64,000 nt of DNA from Curvularia sp. ZM96. Taxonomy: Eukaryota; Ascomycota; Dothideomycetes; Pleosporales; Pleosporaceae. Location: contig JAJGBQ010000004.1 of the NCBI GenBank assembly GCA_022457065.1, forward strand, positions 1,302,001-1,366,000. Direction: 5' to 3'. The position numbers and the translations under genes are program-made. The notes under the pieces were generated by a model, which was given only the letters and a program-made list of their open reading frames with translations, did not search any database and was not told where the DNA came from. Position 1 is the first letter of the stretch; every line of letters begins with the position of its first letter. Positions 32,139 through 43,076 of the stretch are shown in pieces.

Positions 32139-33179
32139 ATGGCACCCCACAGGTCAGATTCAATGGAGGCTCAAGACAATATCCGAAAGCGAGTATGCAA
32201 AGCTTGCGATCGCTGCCGTTTGAAAAAGTCAAAGGTAAGCCCAGTTTCAAAGCATGGTGTCGCAATCATGAACCTAACAGGACTAGTGTGACGGAGCAAG
32301 CCCTTGCAGTCGCTGTAAAGCTGACAACGCAATCTGCGTTTTTGGTGAACGAAAGAAGTCCCAAGACAAAGTATATCCCAAAGGGTACGTTCTTGTTCTG
32401 TTGTTTTTCTAAATTCTTGCTCATATCCCTTTCTCGTTTCCCAAACTAACATGAAAGTCAGATACGTCGAGATGCTTGAGCAACAACAAGGACAATTGGT
32501 TGCTGGTCTTCGGGAACTTTACAGCCGCCTACAGCGAGGCGAGAGCTGGCCTGGACAGCCATTACAAGAAACAGCAGGAGGCCATCCTCTGACCCATGAT
32601 ATCTTGGAACGCCTGGATCTTCTGCATGCCCCCGGTGACAGCAACAACCATTACGAAGGATTCGAGGAAGACTGCAATCGCATGCAGCAAAGATTGATTG
32701 AAGGAGGCGCCCCATTTACGCAGAGACGAGCTTCGGTCAGCTCAGAATCCGACCACGGCCATGCTTCATCCAACTCGTCATACAACGGAACACCGACTAC
32801 CAGGTCCCTTGCGTACGAAAGCCCATTTGCCCGCCACAATGCCCCACCGACACCGCCTATGAACAGCCCGTTTCCCCAGCAGTCGCAAGCAATCTCACCG
32901 ATCAAGCAAGAGCCGGTAATGGCTTCACCAACTTTCATGGGTAGCAGTGTTATGGATCCCACAGTACTTTCGCGTGCGCCATGGATGAACGACTCGATGA
33001 TGATGGACGACACAATCGATTTCAAGCCCATGTACGGATTCGACAACTTTGCCACCTACGACCACAACATGATGGTGGACACGGTTGCGATAAGCCCAAA
33101 CGACCCAATGATGCCCGACTGGAATACACACAATGAACTGGATTTCAGCAGCTTCATTCAGAACCCAGTGGGTGCCTGA
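32139..33179 (+). CDS. Zn2Cys6 transcription regulator, compact
   Basis: Exons 32139-32234, 32287-32384 and 32462-33179 (introns 52 and 77 nt) give 303 aa. The N-terminal binuclear zinc cluster spans the first two exons: Cys23, 26, 33, 39, 42 and 49 (C-x2-C-x6-C-x5-C-x2-C-x6-C, DRCRLKKSKCDGASPCSRC), plus an extra Cys20. The region after the cluster (YVEMLEQQQGQLVAGLRELY) is a likely coiled-coil dimerisation helix. The C-terminal 180 residues are Ser/Pro-rich, then Met/Asp-rich (NDSMMMDDTIDFKPMYGFD), like an acidic activation domain. The large fungal-specific middle homology domain is absent, so this belongs to the short class. Targets are unknown. The upstream 7.8 kb without genes could hold extended regulation. 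Confidence 0.88.
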
Positions 33180-34180
33180 TGATTGGTCCGGAGCCAACTC
33201 CGCTTCCCTCCTCCATCTTGTTTAGCGTTCAAGCGTTCTGGGATACCTCTTGCTCCTTCTCGGCGTTTAGGTTCGGGCCATAGCCATCGGCGTTTATCAG
33301 GCCGGCGTTGCATGATCCTCTGAAAATCACCTATTTTTCAACGTGTACTACAATACTCAAAGTCTTTGACGTTTCACCATGACGTGAATCGCTGTGCCGG
33401 GCATAGCTGCAGCATGACTCCGCGGATCGGCACTTTCTTCTTCGACAACAGGCGCATCAGGGGCGCCTACGGGGCGGACGCTAAGGTTTTTCCTTGTACA
33501 TGATGTTGTAAATATTTTAATCCCACTATTTTGTCTTGACCATGACGTTTCTCGGCCTCAGTGACCATGGGAAAATCTAATGTGCGCGCTCGAGAGGCTG
33601 CTTACTAATGGTTCCCAGTGGGCAAAGAGAGCCATCCATCGATGCGCGACCTCTCACAGGCTTGGCACGACCACACGTTCACGCCCTGAGCCCACCGGCG
33701 TCTCGATACGGCATTCCGCCCGACATGTTGTGGCTGTACCCTCAGACAGAGCAGATTGTACCCGTGGTGAATAGCGGCAGAAATGGTTATCTACCTACGG
33801 TTGCTCCACCGCCTCATTAGGCTAATAAATCAGCACATATGTAATCCAAGTTGAATCTGCAGAGCGCCCTTTTCTTTTTTTCTTTTTTTCAAATCACTCA
33901 CGCCATTCACAAAGGCTATTGAAAGAAACTTGGCTGCCTGATCCTACTTTCAAGGACACACCAAAGCCACACACCTTCAGCTGAGGTGAGTAGCGGGCCT
34001 GCAGTAGCCCCGCATCTGGACATTGTACCCCTCATCCCACCACACCAGACCTCACCAGACTTGGCTGCGACGGCGGCGTCCATCAACCATATTCCAACCT
34101 TGCAGCTGACGCGACCGATCTAGACCACCCGCTGGCCGTTTGTCTTGCCCATTCAGTCTCGCCACATTGTCCATTGCACC
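33180..34180. other. Intergenic region with one small ORF
   Basis: Holds the regulator's 3' UTR, the small ORF at 33608-33820, a T-rich run near 33870-33890, and the aldose epimerase promoter. Confidence 0.45.
33608..33820 (+). CDS. Possible small protein, 70 aa
   Basis: An ORF from ATG 33608 to TAG 33818-33820. The second half (SRYGIPPDMLWLYPQTEQIV and then a Gly/Pro-rich end) reads like real protein, with Tyr, Trp and Pro spacing unlike random sequence. An ACTAAT...CCCAG pattern just at its start (33604-33617) could instead be the end of an intron, making this the last exon of a slightly longer gene. No family recognised, no signal peptide. Confidence 0.3.
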   Translation: MVPSGQREPSIDARPLTGLARPHVHALSPPASRYGIPPDMLWLYPQTEQIVPVVNSGRNGYLPTVAPPPH

Positions 34181-35234
34181 ATGTCGTCGACCAAGGCCTT
34201 CACCTTCCTGCCACTGGGCGCCATTATCCAGAAATTCCATGTCAATGGAAAGAACATTGTGCAGAACTTTCCTTCTGCTGAGCTGTACAAGCAGTACAAC
34301 GCGCCATTCTTTGGTGAAACCATTGGTCGCGTAGCCAATCGCGTGTCCAACGCGAAGATCAATGACCTAAATGGGCAGTCGTACCAACTACCAGTCAACG
34401 ATGGCTCCAACTCTCTCCATGGCGGAAACATGGGCTGGGGAAAGCGGGAGTTTGAAGGCCCCGCTACTGTTGACCGCAACGGCAAGGAAGCCACCCTTTT
34501 CAAGTACCTAAGCAAGGACGGAGAGGAGGGCTACCCTGGGACCGTGCAAGTAAGCGTATGGTACGTTCAAGAGAAGGAGCAAGTAAACGGTGCCCAACAA
34601 GAGGTCCTACATATTGAGTATGAGGCTGAACTCGTCGGCGATGAAGTCGAGGAGACTGCCATCAACATGACCAACCACAGGTGAGCGCTTACAAAGTACC
34701 ATACATGAGTTGCCATGCTAAGTGACTGCAAGTTACTTCAACTTGACCGAGGGACCTTCCATCGCCGGCACAGAAGTCACTCTCATTACAAACAAGTACC
34801 AAGTTGTCGATAGTGGAGGTATCCCCACAGGACCCATCGAAGAGTACCCTGGCGTCAGTCCTCAAAAGACTTTCACTCTTGGCGAAAAGGAGCCTGACAT
34901 TGATGACTGCTTTGTTGTCAATACCGACCCCAGCAGCGTACCTATCGATACCCGCTCTTTACCCTTGCAGAGGCTTGCGGCCTTCTACCACCCAGAGAGC
35001 AAAATCCACCTTGAGGTACATTCGACTGAACCAGCATTTCAGTTCTACACTGGAAAGTACATTGATGTGCCCGCAGTGGGTGACCTGCCCGCCCGCCGCG
35101 CGCGTTCAGGTTTCTGTGTTGAGCCCAGCCGATATGTGAACGCCATCAACGTCCCAGAGTACAAGTCCATGATGGTACTCAAGAAAGGTCAGAAGTACGG
35201 CACCAAGATTGTGTACCGCGGTTGGCACGCATGA
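34181..35234 (+). CDS. Aldose 1-epimerase (galactose mutarotase family)
   Basis: Exons 34181-34680 and 34733-35234 (52-nt intron, GTGAGC donor, GCAAG acceptor) give 333 aa. Conserved points of the GalM fold are visible: NRVSNAKI near the start, His80 in SLHGGNMGW, His166 in TNHSYFNL (formed across the splice junction), and the catalytic-glutamate segment GFCVEPSRY near the C-terminus. The enzyme interconverts alpha and beta anomers of hexoses in the cytosol. Length matches the family. The ATG at 34181 follows a CCATTGCACC leader and gives a normal N-terminus. Confidence 0.93.
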
Positions 35235-38200
35235 GACATGGTATATTCCACGTAGGTTATGTATCCACCTCGATCACAGCTCGCTCTGGGCTTCAAAAAC
35301 CAGCGGCTTAGCCGCTGGATGCAAAAGATTAACATCCAATGACGACCTTTTTCTTTGCATGGCATGCAGTGCTGAATCACTTGTTCTTTCACTTTTCACT
35401 ACAAGTGCTTTTTTTGTTCGGTCTTTTAGCATTGGACTGTTTTTTTATCTTCTTTCATGCCTCTTGCTTGATATCACCCAGTACGTCATGATGCTCGGAT
35501 TGCTGGATGTACGATTAAGGGTCTGGGCGTCACGCCGCTTCGGTACTCGGTTCACTGCACGACGTCACATTCGATGTAGTTCACGGTCGCTATGCCTGTA
35601 GTGTAAAAGCCACCGAAAGTCATGCCATTCTGGGATCTACCGGAAAGTCAATTCGGACCTCACATCTGTGTTGAATACTTCGTAGAACCTAGACGCCCTA
35701 AAGCGACAAGTTTGCGATGCAATGGTCACCGGAGAGGAAAGTACAGTGATTTCGAGGATTTCACTGAGTCTTTGCTCCGGGCTTGAGGCAGCAGTCCAGC
35801 TGCTACACGTTATTATGACGCTATCCCTCGCTAAGTTCACATAACTCCAGCCTTAGGTGGTCATCTTGAGAGAGTTGTTGACGTGTCCACGCACGAAAAG
35901 GATATCCGGCACGTCTCCAACTTTTCACGATAAACATGTCAATGCGCAACAAACGCGTATGCTTTGCAAAAATGCGGTTATTGACGTCAAGCACCAACTG
36001 CCGACCTCACTAGATACTCTGGAGTTGTCTCCGTGCGGCGCCGTCACTCTGGCTCCCTTAGAGCGCAGCGGTTCTCAACGCCGTTCCTAGTATGTACCTA
36101 CTGCAGTGAATGGGCGTAATGTTTGAAAACTTGCATGCATAAGTTCCTGGCGCTTGAATACTCGGTGCGGAACGCTACAGTGATAGTTGCTCCTAGCCCG
36201 ACGTCATTGTCAAGCACAGACCCGACGCGTAACGGCCGTAGCAAGCTGGTGTTGAGCGGGTCTGCGAAGAATCTCGACACAACCCAATTGACCCGCGGAT
36301 ACGGCATCGGGAAGGGGCACGAGCACAACTTTCAACCAGACCAAAATCGCTGAATGCCATGTCTGGATGCGGGGAGGACCTCGCTAAGCCGCTGAGAGAG
36401 GTGTAGCTTTGCTATCCCCCTCCCCTCCCCCGCTGCGCATCACTCGGTACCAGAGAATTGGGATGTAAAGCATCCCAGTCTTATGCCAACAAGCATCTTC
36501 GCGAACATGCTGCAGTAAATCTTACACACATGTCTCTCAATGCTATCGATGATGTACGAGAAAATCCTCATCGGTTTCTTGCTGTTTTGGGAACGAAAAA
36601 AATTCATCAGGCCATCACATGTCCAAGCAGATGACTCCTACTTGCACGCAATCACCGAGGGCGTGCCTGCATATTCTATTACTCAAAATCTCCACTTGAT
36701 TGTCAATGTTCCTGGGCGGAAGCCAACAACGGCACCTAACCGTGGCGCCCACAAACTTTCTCGGCCCAGTCATGACAGATCCATTTTTTTGTCTGGAATT
36801 CATCTCCGACTCGTGTTCATGAGCCCTTAGGCTCCATCGCTAGCCAAGACCAACGTAGAAGAAAACCAAAGCCACGCGGCTGACATAAGGCTATCGGAAG
36901 GGAACTTGACATGCCTTTTGTAGGCTGTGTCTTGCCGATTTCAGTACCGACCAAATGTTATCTCGTTTTGATTGTGGGAGTACGGAGAGCTTTCACAAAC
37001 CCCAGACTCCTTACGATGATCGACATTGTAGGTCTTGACTCGCAACAAACATGATAGCTTTGGACATAGCCTTGGTTATGCAAGCACTGTTCACCCAGAC
37101 CCAGTCGTATCAAGAACCCCCCGCAAAGGCCATCTAGTTACCTTATCTCATCCTCCGATCTCGATCATGAGCCAACTTTTTCATATGGTTCGGCCTTATA
37201 TTGTCGGATCATGCCGAGATCGCCAGGGTGGGCTAAACACAAAACACCTGCCACATCCAAATGCAAACAAGGCAGAGAAAAAACCTGCCAAACTCGATCC
37301 CCACGCCCCATAGTGCAAACCCCAAAGGCCCAGAAAGTTAATAACGTTTGCCAATGGTACCCTTGTTGCCAGAAAAAAAAATACACTAACCAAACCACCA
37401 TAGTCGGAATCGTGATGATATGCAGCGTTTTTTTTTTTGAGTGGCGCCCTCAGCTCACCTCACACAATTGAAAGACATTGAAAAGCAGGCAAACAGTAGA
37501 GAACTCGCTTCAGACAAGCTATATCTCCACTAACCTGCTCCCATCATACAGACCTCGTACAGCAAACCTTCTTTTACCCAAAGGCTCACCGCGTGTGGTG
37601 AACAAGAGCCATGATGGCCATTCTGTCGATCTCCCGACGAGTTCGGGTGCCGTCCTTCTCGGGTCCCGGCACGCGCACAGACAACGCGTTACCGCATCCA
37701 CCCTCCCCTCCCATATCAGGGGACCTGGGCTCACGAACCAAATCGTTAGGCTCTTTTCCGCGATGATGACGTCGACGATCGCTAACAATACGGGTGCGAA
37801 ATTATTATGCATTTGACAAGGAAAAGTGGTCTGCCACAACAAGGGGGTTGCGGGGTGGCTGGTGTTGCGCTGGGGCTTGTCCGCCGGGAACACTTGTTGC
37901 TTTTCCCACGTGGAGTCGGAGAGACGAGAAGGCTACTGGTACCGATGATGCGCCTTGGTCAGGTTTTTTCCCGCCTCGTTTTGGTTGCGTTTGGCATGTG
38001 ATTTCTTTTTGGCTGTGGACAACAAGTTGGTATCATCCAGTGATATTGGCAGCCCTGGACAGCAAGACGAATGCTTATGAAGTATTCTAGGAACAACACT
38101 CTATCTGTACCCAATTCGACAGCCTTGCAAAGTCTCGTGTGTAAACATCTATGCGAAGAGATACACTTATTACCTCCTCAACGTTCCAAACTTCAAATCA

Positions 38201-39091
38201 CGCGTCCTCATCCATGCGACACATCTTCAATCCTAGACAAACCCAACATGTTCTTTTTCTTCTTTTCTTCGCCTCACCCATTCCCAAGGAAAACCAGCAT
38301 ACATATGCACAATTCCCCACACCCTCAGGTACCCAGACAACAAGGGTCGACTAAACAAAACATACTACTAAACCTCTTATGGCCCAACACTTTTCTTAAT
38401 GCTAATCTTATGTATATGACATCATCTCTATAAGAAAAAACTATCTAGCATTTTGCAACTACAGGTACAGCGTAGCCTCATCATGCATATGTGCAATACC
38501 GGTGTATCACACAAAGTCCCTCACAAACACAAAGACATTGTCAAAGGCGAGAACGATGGCAAGAGTTGGTAGGACAAGCAACTCCAGTGCAGACTTTGCG
38601 TCAGGTAAACCAAGGATAGAGAGATACATGCATGAAAGAATTCAGTGGAGTGGGATAGCGTATCGGTGATCGTGTCGGGTGGATTTGCTATGGAAAGCGC
38701 TCAGGAGTCGTTAGAGGAGAACGTGGTCATGTGTGCTTGTATGTTGCTGACTTTGGTATTCACTTGTCGTAAATTATCGGGTATGCGTAGCATGAGAGAT
38801 GTGCATAGCTGTCCTAGGTCTTTACTTGTCTGATCACAATGTGTTACTTATGGACTGGTATGAGCAACCATTCGATGCTGTCAGATTTCTAGCCGATGGT
38901 ATTATCTGCAAAGAGACGTCAGTCCCTCATATGAATATCCCGTGATATCCGTCTAATTCCAGCATGCAAACATGATGGTCTATTCGTAGACACCCCAGCC
39001 CATGCTCCAAGACACCTCGCTATGCAATATGACATTCTCGCAAAACGATCCATAGCTTTTTGCCAGTTGCAACAACCCTTGAAAACGCAGT
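35235..39091. other. Gene-poor region, about 3.9 kb
   Basis: No ORF with domain, signal peptide or splice support. A C-rich run (36416-36431, complement of G5-A-G4-A-G5) and A/T runs are present. The right end should hold the 3' UTR of the minus-strand deubiquitinase. Confidence 0.5.
35300..35318 (+). other. Perfect hairpin in the epimerase 3' region
   Basis: CCAGCGGC, a TTA loop, then GCCGCTGG: an 8-bp perfect GC-rich stem 66 bases after the stop codon. In a transcript it would form a very stable 3' UTR hairpin. No U-tract follows, so a bacterial-style terminator is not implied. Confidence 0.6.
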
Positions 39092-40878
39092 CTAGAACGT
39101 CTTTTTAGGTCTCATGTCGACGAGCTCCAAAGGTGCGTCAGTGAGCTCAACTACATGCCCAGGCTTTAATGCTTCGGTATATATGTTGTCAACATCATGA
39201 GGATGGAAGATGCCAGGACGAGAGCAGTTAAGGATGGCTTGTTTACCTGGTGGATCAGTGAGACGGAAGCAACCCCAGCTGCAACATGGTTAGTACTACC
39301 AGGAAATCAAGCACTCGAGCTGTCATACCTAGGCTGCTTTGTCGGTGCACACACAATAGCAATGCTTTCTGGCATCATGACTTGGTATCCGACATGGGTG
39401 TGCAGATCTCTACTGCTCATAAAACATGTCTGTGTCGGATGTGTATGTATCCAGCCCAGCACCATCAGTTCTTCCTTGTCGCAATAATCAAAGAGCTCTT
39501 CCTCATTCAGGGTCTCGCACGTGTCGCTAGTACTCGTCTGTTCGGGAATGATTAAACGCGTAATGAAGAGCGCGTTGGATTTCAAAATTCCACACAGCAT
39601 GCCACACGTTTCGAGATTGAGACGTGTGTTAGACGATGCAAGAGATAAGAACTGATGGCGCAGTTGAGACGGCAGAAAAACTGGACGAAGCGGATCTCCG
39701 TTTTCAAGAAAGGCCGAGGGCTTGAATGTAAACTCGTCAAGTTCCCCAGAAGGAGTAGGCGGGCGCTGGTCGTGTACCTTTGCTGGCAGTGGCGGTACAC
39801 TTTCGGAAAACTTACCCGGCACTGGTGGAGGGCGTGGATGTTCGAATCGGGAATCGTAAGGAGAGGACGTAGGCTTCGGGGGCACAGGTGGAGGTGCTGC
39901 TGGGGTACCCGAGGATCTGTATATTTGTTCCTTTGGGGGTCGAGCTGGTGCTGTGCTGCTCGATTGGGAGTCGGTCCATGGCTCCTGTGTTGTTTTGTGA
40001 GGAACGGTTGGGTAATGATATGGAGTAGTTGATTGAGACTGCGGACGCTGAGCTTGTCAGTACGAAAAACGAAGTGGTATCAGTAGGTCTTGATTTACCG
40101 ATGAGTAAGACGTTCTATGACCGTTCTGCTGCAATCTTGCAACCTCTTGTAGCTGGTTCGAGATGTCGTCCCTGTCGCCCGCTTGCCGCGCCAATTCGTC
40201 CTGCCAACTGTCCCAGGCACCGCCAGATCGTCGTACCAGCTCTTCCGCTTCCGACACACCATGCTGTCGCACACTTCTTTTGTTGGCGTCTCTCCTCCTC
40301 ACTTCTCGCTGCGCTAGTCTTGCAGCCAGCGAATGGTTTTCTTGGGCGCGTGCGTCAATGGTTCGTCTCGAATCATAAGACCTTCTCCTTGACCCTGTGG
40401 CGTAAAGCTGTCCGTCAGACTCTTGGGAAATGGAGCCACCACTGTTCCCTTCCAGTGACTTGAGAGCCTCTTGTTGTCTCTTTCGCCTTGCCTCGTATTC
40501 TTCATGTCTCTTCTTGATCCGAGGCGCTATTTCCTCAAGCTTCTTCAGGTCGCGGTTGACAGCAGCTGTGGCAGCATTTAGTGCTTTGCGATTCTCGGGC
40601 TTGTTACGGTCCGGATGACCCTGTAGCTTCTGGAGGACAAGGTCTGCGTGGCGATATAGTAGGAGGTAGGTCTGCGCATCATTGCCTTCTGCTTCGTAGA
40701 CTTGGGCCTAGGAATCGGTGAGCATGTGCACCTGGGACAGAGCCTAGCAACACACCTCTTTCTGCATAGTGCTGGCTGTACGCAGCCAGTTGGCCAGGGG
40801 GATATGGGAGTCATAGGTATAGTTTCCCGCCTGTTCCGTCACCTCTGCGACGCTCACAGGCGTATTGATGGTAGCCAT
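39092..40878 (-). CDS. AMSH/Sst2-like JAMM deubiquitinase
   Basis: Minus-strand exons 40878-40756, 40707-40099, 40038-39329 and 39278-39092 (introns 48, 60 and 50 nt) give 542 aa. The N-terminal helical domain (about residues 10-120) matches the USP8-dimerisation/MIT-like domain of AMSH. The middle is coiled-coil and then proline-rich. The C-terminal JAMM metalloprotease domain carries Glu387 and HTHPTQTCFMSSRD (His442, His444, Ser452, Asp455), the zinc and catalytic residues. It ends with the AMSH-specific segments WGCFRLTDPPG and FHPHDVDNIYT. AMSH enzymes cut Lys63-linked ubiquitin chains from cargo at ESCRT-bearing endosomes; the S. pombe relative is Sst2. All junctions rejoin conserved sequence, so the model is firm. 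Confidence 0.93.
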
Positions 40879-41393
40879 GGTGGGGGAAATTGGTGCGAAG
40901 TATGCGCGCGAGTAGGAGGGTCAAGGCAACAGCTTAGACATGGGACAGAGCCGCTATCGGTGCGGATCGAGGCCAACGCGTCGTCATCAGTGACATGTGG
41001 AGATGGGTATCTAGCAGTGTGTTGGGTATCTGGGCACTGTGATGGGTGTCGCGGGAGACTTGCGCGGGGCAGGCGGGCGGACAGGCGGCGGAGAGCGGTG
41101 CGGCCAGGAAGGGCATGCGATCAAGCACACAAGCAAACCCGCAAGCAAGACAAAGCACATTCATTGATATCGACACCAGGGGTTCTAAATAACTAGTCGC
41201 ATCATACGGACAGGCAAAAGCACTCTTCTCTTGCAGGAGAAACAAATACACGCCTCGATATGCAGGGCACAAGGGAACGCAGCGCGTGATCACGTGGCAT
41301 GACATCGGGGTACAGATGCGCAGTCTAATCACGTCTAGCATTCAAAAGCATACGAAACCACGTCGAAAAGCGTCCAAGGAAACAGCAGCGTCT
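40879..41393. other. Intergenic region
   Basis: Promoter of the AMSH-like gene and 3' UTR of PKR1, both minus strand. No gene seen. Confidence 0.5.
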
Positions 41394-42029
41394 TTATCTG
41401 TCCTCGGAGTCCTCCGAGAGCTTGTCCCATTCGCTATCCGTAGACAGATCGCCCGTCGACTCTGCCATACCCTTCCTCCGCTTCATCGCCTCGTCAGCCG
41501 GCGCTGCGAGTCCTGTAGTTGCGCCTGTAGTGCTCGAAGTAGGACGTCCCTGGTTGCCAGCTGTGACAGAAGCCTGTGGCGTGCTGTTCGCACCACTTCC
41601 TTCTGGCTTTTCCACAAAGACAGTGCTCTGTGCCTCAGGACGCGGCCCGCCAAATGCCTTGGGCTTCGGCTTCAGCGCCTCCTTTTGCTCAACCTCTGTG
41701 TCGACCTCAGTGTCATCGCCCGAATCCATGGCTTCACCATCTCCGTCGCCGCTCTTCTCCTTTGCGCCTCTTCTAGCTTCGCGGATGCGCTTCGCCTCCT
41801 CTTCCTTTGCCTGCGCGGCCCGGATTTCCGCAGCGAACCAGTTGATTGACCACCAGAGACCTCCGCACAGGAGGGACAGGATGGCAAAGTGTATGCTGTA
41901 GGTGGCGAGGAGCATGACGAAGAGGAGAAGCTGGAGCGCGGCGAAGGTGGCGTTTGTTGCGACAAGAAGCGTGGGAGTCGGTCCTGGCGTGAAGATGGAC
42001 TCCCACAGCTGCTCAAAGAAGGACGCCAT
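41394..42029 (-). CDS. pkr1: V-ATPase assembly factor PKR1-like ER membrane protein
   Basis: Single-exon ORF, 211 aa. It starts MASFFEQLWESIFTPGPTPT, the characteristic Pkr1 N-terminus, and has two adjacent hydrophobic helices (about residues 20-45 and 48-66) with WWSINWFAAEI at the end of the second. In yeast, Pkr1 works in the ER with Vma21-type factors to assemble the V0 sector of the vacuolar ATPase. The C-terminal 130 residues are charged and disordered, longer than in yeast, ending EWDKLSEDSEDR. Confidence 0.9.
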   Translation of the reverse strand: MASFFEQLWESIFTPGPTPTLLVATNATFAALQLLLFVMLLATYSIHFAILSLLCGGLWWSINWFAAEIRAAQAKEEEAKRIREARRGAKEKSGDGDGEAMDSGDDTEVDTEVEQKEALKPKPKAFGGPRPEAQSTVFVEKPEGSGANSTPQASVTAGNQGRPTSSTTGATTGLAAPADEAMKRRKGMAESTGDLSTDSEWDKLSEDSEDR

Positions 42030-43076
42030 GATGTGTATGCGTATAGATGTGTGTGCGAGAGTGTGAGTGCGTGTGTATTGTAAGCTTGCTGGTAACAGTT
42101 TGTTTGTCGTGTGTATCTGGCCGAAAGCTATTGTAGCTATGCTTGTAACGTCCTACCCCGCGATATGGCTGCCTAACGGATTGGACACTTGGAAGCTTTG
42201 CGATACGATACAGCAGGCAGACAGAAACGTAACTGTGCGATTGCGACTGGGCCGTTGACCAGCGCCCGAATGGTGACCGAGTGGCCTGCTGGAGGCTGGT
42301 GAGATGCTCGCTTGCTGGTCGACGAGTCGTGGGGCTGGCATCGGCAAAGGCGTCTAGGACCCGACGCTCTTCTCCCCTAACACCTGGTCACGCGTCTTCA
42401 CTGCTTAAATTACTCCGGTCAATGGGAATCTGGAAACCGACTAATGTCTGCTCGTGACCAGCATCCGTACCGCCCTGTCGCATGACCGTCATCAACCTAT
42501 GCTCTCTATGGCATATCATTGCCGCTTGTTACCAGTCGTCTCGTCTTCATCTTGCAAATGACCTCGTACGCAACAATACGGCAGACTGGGGTTCCGCGCC
42601 CGTTACCAATGCCGACAAGTACAACGGGGCCAGACGTCATCTGAACATGTCGGATAAGCTAATGCAAGGGCGGATTGGTTTGTGCAGCATGTGCAATCAA
42701 ATTGGTACAAAGGATGACGAACGGCTTCGACTATGCTCACCTCTATACCGTCATCTACTCCACATACATTGCATTCGACTCTCAGACCATGGTTTTCGCC
42801 AATGCTCGATCAGGTTTTACATCAAACAGAATTACAGATGCTCGGTCCGGTGCTGCAGCAGTCCGGGCTAACCCTTCTCTCCACGGACCGACCAGCCGCT
42901 CTACTCGGATGATTCAGTGTAACCCGCTCGAGGGAAACAGGCCAGCTGCTTAAAAGACAAAGAAAAAGGCGTAGATTCTTCATGGCTATCACGTGGACGA
43001 GACTAACGGTACGCCCTTATGCGCACCTCAAGAATTACCAGGCAGGATCCCGCTACGGACCAAAAACAAAAATACT
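42030..43076. other. Intergenic region, about 1 kb
   Basis: PKR1 promoter followed by sequence with only chance ORFs (for example 42482-42871, +). No RNA gene or repeat seen. Confidence 0.5.

Noticed and set aside
36416..36431. C-rich run as an i-motif or reverse-strand quadruplex
   Set aside because: Only three G runs on the other strand; not enough for a simple quadruplex.
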